Part shown: positions 37,045 to 41,883 of the stretch, one piece after another
Layout: each line of letters opens with the position of its first letter
Numbering within the stretch: the stretch's first letter is position 1
DNA from: a virus
IMG/VR virus record: IMGVR_UViG_3300024238_000001
Coordinates: 1-41,883 of that record
Reading direction: 5' to 3' (one strand)
DNA: 41,883 nucleotides
The notes under the pieces: model-generated
Database searches by the model: none
Seen by the model: only the letters and a program-made list of their open reading frames with translations
Told to the model about the DNA's origin: nothing
Position numbers and translations under genes: made by a program

Positions 37045-38943
37045 CTAATGACAACTTGCATAATCCTTTCCTAAAGCTATTGAGCATCCTATTTTAACAT
37101 TAAGCTTTAACTGCTTATTTACTTGTTCAATTGCTTTATTTACTCTTGGAATAATATATCCTTCGCTACTAATATTAGCTAGCCATTCATCATGACATTG
37201 ATAAGCTACTTTTACTCCTTGAGCTCTTATATATTTTAACCATGTATCAAATACATAAACAGCCGTCCCCTGGTTTAATGTAGAAAATCTATCCTTTTCT
37301 GCTCTTAAAGAATACCAAAAGCCTGAGATAGGATTTAACAGCCATTTTTGATCAAATAGCTCTCTCACTTTCAAACTCTTCTCTATTTTAAGAATAGCTT
37401 CATTTCTCTTCCAATATACTTGTAAGAGTTCTTTAGCCTCTTTAAGAGATATTTTAGAGTTTCTTGAGAGGGTAGATATTCCACATTTATACGTGGCTGC
37501 GAAATTAAGAGTTTTGGCTCTGGCTCTAATTTTCTTCAAATTACTAAACTTAAGAACTTCTTCCTTAGAGAGAGTTTCTCCTCTATCTTTTCTTTTATCT
37601 AATTCCTTATAGAGAATAACATCTTCTTCTGTTAAGAATCCAGCTAATTTAGCAATATCAAGATGGGGATCATATCCAGGTATATTCATCTCTTCTACAT
37701 ATTGGGGATCATAGAAATAAATATAATGTCTTTTAGTGGAGTCCTCTATAGCAGATAAATCACATCCACATAATATTTTTCCTTCATCTGCTATAAGAGA
37801 AGCTCTTACATCATGTCCATATTTCTTATCTACACCAGGAAGATTGACGATTACAGAATGTTGAAACCTCAATGTATTGGTGAGGCCAGAGCATCTAGCA
37901 TATAGCCTGTCTTCTTTTCTCTGTTTTAAGAATCCCTTAAATAAAGAGATCCTATGAGAAAGTACACTTAGTCCATTTAATATTTCTAAACTAGGTTCAA
38001 CATCAAATAGTTTCTTCACACTATGACATACTTCTCCACTACTATCTCCAAGAGATACCTGAGGAATCTTCTTTATCTCTTCTGTATTTTTATCTTTAAC
38101 ATGTTTAAAAGTCTCAGGCTCCCATCCTAAAGAAAATAGCCAATCTTTTATTTGAGAAGAGCTATTAGGATTAGGCTCTTCATATCTTACTATCTTCTCT
38201 CTTTCTATACTACTTACATTAGCCTGAGTCTCTACAGAACTAAAAAATAAATCTCCTTTCTGAAATATATTTCCATCTTTATCCTCAAGAGCATTCTCAT
38301 AAGTCTCTTTTATCTTTACAGGAGAGAGGGGCATACTAGTTTTTAGTTGTTCTACCTTACTGTCTTTCTCTGTAGAAAGAGAATGTAACATCTTTTCACA
38401 ATGAGTAACATCAAGTTTTATTCCTATTTCTTCCTGCTCTCTCATACAATCCATCTTGAAAGATAGATATTGGATATATCTGTTTATTTCAGATTCATCT
38501 CTATAGAGGAGATCTAATATACTTTTTAATCTTTTCCAGAGTTTTACATTAATTCTTACATCCTCAGTAGCTCTGTGAATATAAGATTCAACAGAGAGAT
38601 TTTTCCAATCTTTAATTTCTGGTTTATGAATACCAAGAGTTTCTCCCCAGGATTCTAATCCATGTTCAAATCTCTGAGAATAGAGAGTCCAAGAGAGAGG
38701 AAGAGTATCAATAAGGATGGCTTTTATCTCTATCTCTAAGAACTTATTAAGCATTGGAATATCATAACAGATAATATTATGCCCAATTAATGTAAGATCT
38801 TCTTGTAAAAGAAAAGCTCGCATGCCATCATAATTAGAAAAAGAGCCATAAGTATCTGTATCTAATATATGATAACAGAGGCAATGTATTTTTGTGGCAT
38901 CTTCTATTAATCCGTCACATTCAATATCGAATACTACCTTCAT
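37045..38943 (-). CDS. Family A DNA polymerase with 3'-5' exonuclease domain
   Basis: A protein of about 632 aa. Exonuclease domain (1-~170): D-I-E (VVFDIECDG, residues 6-8), 'IGHNIICYDIPML' and 'EDVRINVKLW' supply the DEDD residues. Polymerase domain: motif A 'LCGCDLSAIED' (D ~395), motif B 'RARAKTLNFAATYKCG' (R/K/F/Y ~472-484), motif C 'KVAYQCHDEWLA' (HDE ~583-585). In motif A the residue usually Arg after the Glu is replaced (IED-S). It lacks a 5'-3' exonuclease domain, so it resembles T7-type replicative enzymes. It has a TAG stop. Confidence 0.93.
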   Translation of the reverse strand: MKVVFDIECDGLIEDATKIHCLCYHILDTDTYGSFSNYDGMRAFLLQEDLTLIGHNIICYDIPMLNKFLEIEIKAILIDTLPLSWTLYSQRFEHGLESWGETLGIHKPEIKDWKNLSVESYIHRATEDVRINVKLWKRLKSILDLLYRDESEINRYIQYLSFKMDCMREQEEIGIKLDVTHCEKMLHSLSTEKDSKVEQLKTSMPLSPVKIKETYENALEDKDGNIFQKGDLFFSSVETQANVSSIEREKIVRYEEPNPNSSSQIKDWLFSLGWEPETFKHVKDKNTEEIKKIPQVSLGDSSGEVCHSVKKLFDVEPSLEILNGLSVLSHRISLFKGFLKQRKEDRLYARCSGLTNTLRFQHSVIVNLPGVDKKYGHDVRASLIADEGKILCGCDLSAIEDSTKRHYIYFYDPQYVEEMNIPGYDPHLDIAKLAGFLTEEDVILYKELDKRKDRGETLSKEEVLKFSNLKKIRARAKTLNFAATYKCGISTLSRNSKISLKEAKELLQVYWKRNEAILKIEKSLKVRELFDQKWLLNPISGFWYSLRAEKDRFSTLNQGTAVYVFDTWLKYIRAQGVKVAYQCHDEWLANISSEGYIIPRVNKAIEQVNKQLKLNVKIGCSIALGKDYASCH

Positions 38944-38961
38944 ATTTTTTTAAATTAAAAA

Positions 38962-38997
38962 GCCCCTATATCCTCTGCCTAAAGAGAATACAAGGGC
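38962..38997 (-). terminator. Intrinsic terminator between gene 39046-39258 and PolA
   Basis: A 15-bp imperfect stem (38962-38976 with 38983-38997, G-T pairs tolerated) with a 6-nt loop is followed on the - strand by TTTTTAATTT. It sits just before the PolA ATG at 38943, so it separates the right-edge genes from the polymerase or regulates read-through. Confidence 0.75.
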
Positions 38998-39045
38998 CTA
39001 TTTTATTAGTTCTTTAACATTTAGTTGAAATTTCCTCTAAAATTA

Positions 39046-39258
39046 CTATAGATTTTTAATATTTGCAACTCTTTCTGAAGAAATTTCAGACTTAAATCTT
39101 CTTCTTTCTTTAGAGACAAAAGGCTTTCTAAAAGAAGCTGTAATAAGTTCTGCAATTCTTTGATCAGAGAATACATCATTAGAGGAGTCATAAACTAATA
39201 TTTCTCTTCCATTAAAATCTTTAGATTCTGTTCTTGTGCTAAAAATAAGTTCTTTCAT
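39046..39258 (-). CDS. Small basic protein, unknown
   Basis: A protein of 70 aa. Strand-like 'ELIFSTRTESKDFNGREILVYDSSN' followed by a basic helical tail ('AELITASFRKPFVSKERRRFKSEISSERVANIKNL'). No family recognised. It is downstream of RadC by 28 bp and ends at the PolA terminator. Confidence 0.6.
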   Translation of the reverse strand: MKELIFSTRTESKDFNGREILVYDSSNDVFSDQRIAELITASFRKPFVSKERRRFKSEISSERVANIKNL

Positions 39259-39286
39259 AACTTTGCGTTTTTAATTATTTGCATTT

Positions 39287-39724
39287 TTATATTTCTCCAT
39301 TATTAGCAAGAGAATAATAACTATTCTCGTTAATAATAATAGAATCTATTAGTGTACAATCAAAGATCTTTAATGTATCTCTAACTTTTTTAGCTATACT
39401 CATATCAGCACTGCTAGGAGTTAATTCTCCTGAAGGATGATTATGACATAATATAATTCCCGAAGCTAATGCATCAAGAGCATATTTAGCAATAAGTCTT
39501 ATATCACAGACAGTACCAGATATTCCTCCCTGAGATACTTTTACCCATCCTGTAGTCCAACTTCCCCTATTGAGGGTAATCATAAACATACTCTCATAGA
39601 TACAAATATTATTAAAGAAGAATTATCTACAATAATCGGCAGCTTCTTTAGAGTCTTTTATTTTTACCTTTACATACTCACTATCTACTCTTTTCAATTC
39701 AAAAGATGGGATGTATGTCTTCAT
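39287..39724 (-). pseudogene. radC: RadC-type (MPN/JAB) protein interrupted by one in-frame TAA
   Basis: From ATG 39724 the frame gives MKTYIPSFELKRVDSEYVKV ... 'SKEAADYCR', TAA at 39623-39625, and then in the same frame 'FFFNNICIYESMFMITLNRG' and the full RadC core: 'WVKVSQGGISGTVCDIRLIAKYALDALASGIILCHNHPSGELTPSSADMSIAKKV'. The metal residues of 'HNHPSG......S..D' are intact. The upstream ATG overlaps the previous stop (ATGA), supporting one 145-codon gene. RadC relatives that I recall have '(Y/F).RQ(F/L)' here, so the stop sits at an expected Gln (CAA to TAA). A start at ATG 39589 would give a 100-aa version keeping the active core. Confidence 0.75.
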
Positions 39725-40275
39725 TTCATTAAATTCTTTAGATTATATTGTACAACAAGTTGTTTCAATTTATTTACATACTGAGGATCTTCTGCATAAT
39801 TCTGAGAGAGATAGTCATAATATTCTTCCTCTGTCTGAATTTTAGAGAGATAGGTAGCAGAATAGAGAGCATAGTCATATACACTCTCTTTCCATGTAGT
39901 AAAATAGGCATAAGAATTATTTGACAGCTTTGTAAGAGTTATTCTATGTGTAGCACATTTACTTCCAAATAAGTTATTATTCTCAAGAAATAAAGCAGAT
40001 TGAAACATATTAGTCTCATGTATTGCCTGAGCCATTACAATATAAGGAAAAGGGAAATTTAAGCCTTTTATAGCTTCTATAAGCTTTTCTTGTGTAAACT
40101 TATTCCTATCTGCCATTATTATTTTGATTTCATGTTCTGTCTCTGCATATTTAAGAAGAGGAACTCCTCCAAAGACAAAGAATAGGAGGACTAAATATCC
40201 TCCTATTAATTTTAAATAACTCTTATGCCATTTTACCTTTATAAATTCTAAGGTGTTCTCATCAAATTTATACAT
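39721..40275 (-). CDS. Membrane-anchored glucosaminidase (GH73/FlgJ-like)
   Basis: A protein of 184 aa from the ATG at 40275 (MYKFDENTLEFIKVKWHKSY); an upstream TTG/ATG in frame is less convincing. One N-terminal transmembrane helix (residues ~26-43, 'LIGGYLVLLFFVFGGVPLL'). Then the GH73 core: 'YIVMAQAIHETNMFQSALFLENNNLFGSKCATHR', 'YAYFTTWKESVYDYALYSATYL', with catalytic Glu in 'HET'. Predicted muramidase-type glucosaminidase facing the periplasm. A second wall hydrolase in the early region, besides the GH108 enzyme, could serve DNA entry or superinfection exclusion; inferred only. Confidence 0.85.
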   Translation of the reverse strand: MYKFDENTLEFIKVKWHKSYLKLIGGYLVLLFFVFGGVPLLKYAETEHEIKIIMADRNKFTQEKLIEAIKGLNFPFPYIVMAQAIHETNMFQSALFLENNNLFGSKCATHRITLTKLSNNSYAYFTTWKESVYDYALYSATYLSKIQTEEEYYDYLSQNYAEDPQYVNKLKQLVVQYNLKNLMK

Positions 40276-40288
40276 TTTTAGTTTTAAG

Positions 40289-40654
40289 TTAATCTTGTAC
40301 TTGCTTCCATAATTTCTGTAAAGGATCATACCTACGTTGAATTCCAACAAAATATTTTCCTTTCTTAATTGTAGAACTCCTGTGATCTTTTATAGGAAGC
40401 TCAATACTCTTATCAATATTTTCTTTTACATTCTCTTTAAATGTATGGTTAAGAGTACAATCTTTAAGTACATCTATACAAAATCCATCTTCCATCTCAT
40501 AAAGATCATACTCTCCACAGAGAGCATGAACACTTCCTGATTGTTCAGAAGCAGCTAGGAATCTTTTTTCTACTTTAACTGCGTTTGAGGGAATCTTATC
40601 TATAAGATAAAATTGGCAGTCGCCCTGATGACCCACTTGTTCTTCGATTTTCAT
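40289..40654 (-). CDS. Small protein with QRRYDP motif, partner of the adjacent SQLx-repeat protein
   Basis: A protein of 121 aa: 'VGHQGDCQFYLIDKIPSNAVKVEKRFLAASEQSGSVHALCGEYDLYEMEDGFCIDVLKDCTLNHTF' then a Lys/Glu-rich stretch and 'KGKYFVGIQRRYDPLQKLWKQVQD'. The layout 'HQGD......(L/I)P', 'SG..HA', '(L/V)..(L)NH.(E/F)H', then 'G.Y.V..QR.YDP' resembles a small actinobacterial protein I associate with genes of the repeat-protein type next door. Function unknown. It starts 5 bp after the upstream stop, so the two are co-translated. Confidence 0.65.
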   Translation of the reverse strand: MKIEEQVGHQGDCQFYLIDKIPSNAVKVEKRFLAASEQSGSVHALCGEYDLYEMEDGFCIDVLKDCTLNHTFKENVKENIDKSIELPIKDHRSSTIKKGKYFVGIQRRYDPLQKLWKQVQD

Positions 40655-40659
40655 AACAT

Positions 40660-41883
40660 TTAATTGTTAAATTGTGTAAAATTATATTTCAATTCCTCTG
40701 GTATTTGGGAAGGTCTATGAAATTTTGCAGCTTCTTCTACTTTGGTAAATGTAGGAAGTGTATCTAGCATATAGGTTGTTCCTGTCGAAGGACAGGAGAT
40801 TTCATACCAAGACATATACTCTCCTTGATTACCGTTTTTATCAACTAAAAATTTCACCTTATTTTTTGTCTTCCAGAGGTATTGTGTTTCAGAATAACCA
40901 GAGATATGTATAAACTTTTTAGTATCAATTATTTCTGCATCAAGAAATTTAATTAACTCTTCATTCCCGAAATTTTCTTTAATTATAGAAATAACAGCTC
41001 CTTTAACATCTTCATTTTCTTCTTTAGAGAATTCTTTAAAAGTATATTGTTTATTTATTACCTTATTAAATATATCTGTAGGAATATTCCTACCATTAAT
41101 ATAATAAGAATCAAATTTAGTAATATCTGTAGAATATCCCCACTCTACTGCATTTTCTTTTGTTGAATGTAAGTCATTATTTGAGTTTCTATGAACTCTT
41201 TTAGGATATTTAGAGACAACACATAAGATTTCTGAAAAGATCGCAGAATAAATTCCAGAAGATTTTTGTAAGGAGAAACAGTCTTCAAAATCCTTTTCGA
41301 GAGTTAATGACAAATTAAACTCGTCCTTTATAAATTTAAACCACTGATAATAACAATCTGAATAAACACTTAATGTAAATAAATAAGAATTATTACAAGT
41401 ATTTAATTTAGAACTACCAAGCTGACTATCAAGCTTACTACGAAGCTGACTATCAAGCTGACTATCAAGCTGACTAAAAAGCTGACTATGAAGCTGACTA
41501 ATAAGCTGACTATCAAGCTTACTACGAAGCCGACTATCAAGCTGACTATTAAGCTGACTAAAAAGCTGACTAAAAAGCTGACTACGAAGCTGACTATCAA
41601 GCTGACTAAAAAGCCGACTATCAAGCTGACTATCAAGCTGACTATCAAGCTGACTACGAAGCTGACTATCAAGCTGACTATCAAGCTGACTAAAAAGCTG
41701 ACTATGAAGCTGACTATTAAGCTGACTATGAAGCTGACTACGAAGCTGACTATCAAGCTGACTAAAAAGCTGACTACGAAGCTGACTATGAAGCTGACTA
41801 ATAAGCTGACTATCAAGCTGACTATCAAGCTGACTAAAAAGCTGACTATCAAGCTGACTAAAAAGCTGACTACGAAGCTGACT
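40660..41883 (-). CDS. Large SQLx-repeat protein with DUF6745-like C-terminal domain (5' end outside window)
   Basis: The frame is open from the TAA at 40660-40662 to the window edge, at least 407 codons, with no start codon in between except a late TTG at 41313 that would drop the repeats. C-terminal domain (~217+ residues): 'SGIYSAIFSEILCVVSKYPKRVHRNSNNDLHSTKENAVEWG', 'DSYYINGRNIPTDIFNKVINKQYTFKEFSKEENEDVKGAVISIIKENFGNEELIKFL', 'TGTTYMLDTLPTFTKVEEAAKFH'. This follows the order of DUF6745 ('RPt.ihRDe.gRLH...GPA..y.DG...y..hG..vP..', 'E.N.EvRr.miE..G', 'TGr.Y.L.VPp'), as I remember it. In front of it are 39 Ser-Gln-Leu-X units, matching the (W/R/G/D)SQV repeats seen with that domain in Actinobacteria. 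Confidence 0.78.
   Translation of the reverse strand, partial: SQLRSQLFSQLDSQLFSQLDSQLDSQLISQLHSQLRSQLFSQLDSQLRSQLHSQLNSQLHSQLFSQLDSQLDSQLRSQLDSQLDSQLDSRLFSQLDSQLRSQLFSQLFSQLNSQLDSRLRSKLDSQLISQLHSQLFSQLDSQLDSQLRSKLDSQLGSSKLNTCNNSYLFTLSVYSDCYYQWFKFIKDEFNLSLTLEKDFEDCFSLQKSSGIYSAIFSEILCVVSKYPKRVHRNSNNDLHSTKENAVEWGYSTDITKFDSYYINGRNIPTDIFNKVINKQYTFKEFSKEENEDVKGAVISIIKENFGNEELIKFLDAEIIDTKKFIHISGYSETQYLWKTKNKVKFLVDKNGNQGEYMSWYEISCPSTGTTYMLDTLPTFTKVEEAAKFHRPSQIPEELKYNFTQFNN
41416..41883. repeat. 39 perfect-phase 12-bp tandem repeats, array runs off the window
   Basis: The unit on the coding (-) strand is AGT-CAG-CTT-NNT. The 38 variable NNT codons inside the array are GAT (Asp) 15, TTT (Phe) 8, CGT (Arg) 7, CAT (His) 4, ATT (Ile) 2 and AAT (Asn) 2; the unit nearest the domain has GGT (Gly). 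Three units have AAG or CGG-type changes at the CAG codon (AAG at 41437 and 41521 regions; CGG at about 41530 and 41614). No insertion or deletion breaks the 12-bp phase over 468 bp. Two other frames are also open through it, but only the SQLx frame joins the downstream conserved domain. Confidence 0.95.

Noticed and set aside
41403-41852. - strand frame encoding a 149-aa Val/Ser/Leu/Ile hydrophobic repeat
   Set aside because: It is a second open frame through the 12-bp repeat. It starts at a TTG and ends just past the array, with no conserved domain, whereas the SQLx frame continues into a recognisable domain.
1-41883. Genome-wide reassignment of TAA to Gln
   Set aside because: TAA clearly ends many genes directly before terminators or overlapping starts on both strands. 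Only two exceptions were seen, so local causes are preferred.

Overview
This is about 42 kb of AT-rich (roughly 30% GC by eye), very gene-dense DNA from a tailed dsDNA bacteriophage, most likely one infecting Bacteroidetes. Supporting signs are TAnnTTTG-type promoter -7 boxes in several leader regions, many ATGA/TAATG gene overlaps, and a phage lysis, appendage and replication gene set. The replication set is RepL-like protein, RecA, uracil-DNA-glycosylase-like protein, toprim primase, a probable SSB, a small ATPase, an SF2 helicase, a DnaB-type helicase, family A DNA polymerase and RadC. It recalls crAss-like phages (Crassvirales) or close relatives. Terminase, portal and capsid genes are not in the window, so that placement is an inference. 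No tRNA or rRNA was recognised.

Layout. (1) Positions 1-11.7 kb, + strand, late/virion side: end of a membrane protein, a GH108 lysozyme, an Rz-like protein, a long repeat-bearing appendage protein, and a run of LamG-like receptor/decoration proteins interrupted by two free-standing endonucleases (DUF559/Vsr-like and HNH). Then come a coiled-coil protein, an HTH-metallophosphoesterase, a glycosyltransferase, a poly-threonine protein, a Dps-like protein and a string of very small basic peptides. (2) At 11.70 kb a hairpin terminator separates the two convergent halves. (3) 11.7-41.9 kb is almost entirely on the - strand. It begins with three more glycosyltransferases (GT61-, GT31/Fringe- and GT6-like), followed by a RepL-like protein with three phased palindromic operators. 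Next are RecA, a RecE/YqaJ-like nuclease and small genes, the replication core (22.8-29.9 kb), many small conserved phage proteins, an IS110-like domain protein with a 36-bp repeat array, PolA, RadC, a glucosaminidase, and a two-gene module at the right edge.

The right-edge module is the most unusual part. A reading frame still open at position 41883 carries 39 tandem 12-bp repeats encoding Ser-Gln-Leu-X and continues in frame into a conserved C-terminal domain. I recognise this domain as resembling DUF6745, a family known to me from Actinobacteria where similar (W/R)SQV repeats occur. The next gene, five bases downstream, resembles the small proteins with a QREYDP-like C-terminal motif known from the same kind of genome. 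Taking a start codon inside the window would miss the repeats entirely.

Other notable structure: three separate arrays of sites spaced about 22-36 bp apart (15.34, 24.20 and 36.79 kb) that may be origin/regulatory elements; two genes (RadC and a small conserved protein) each interrupted by one in-frame TAA where relatives would be expected to have Gln; a uracil-DNA glycosylase lacking its catalytic Asp; four glycosyltransferases in two groups flanking a poly-Thr protein; and a segment at 31.3-32.9 kb that looks compositionally foreign. All database-dependent statements here come from memory of the families; no search was run.
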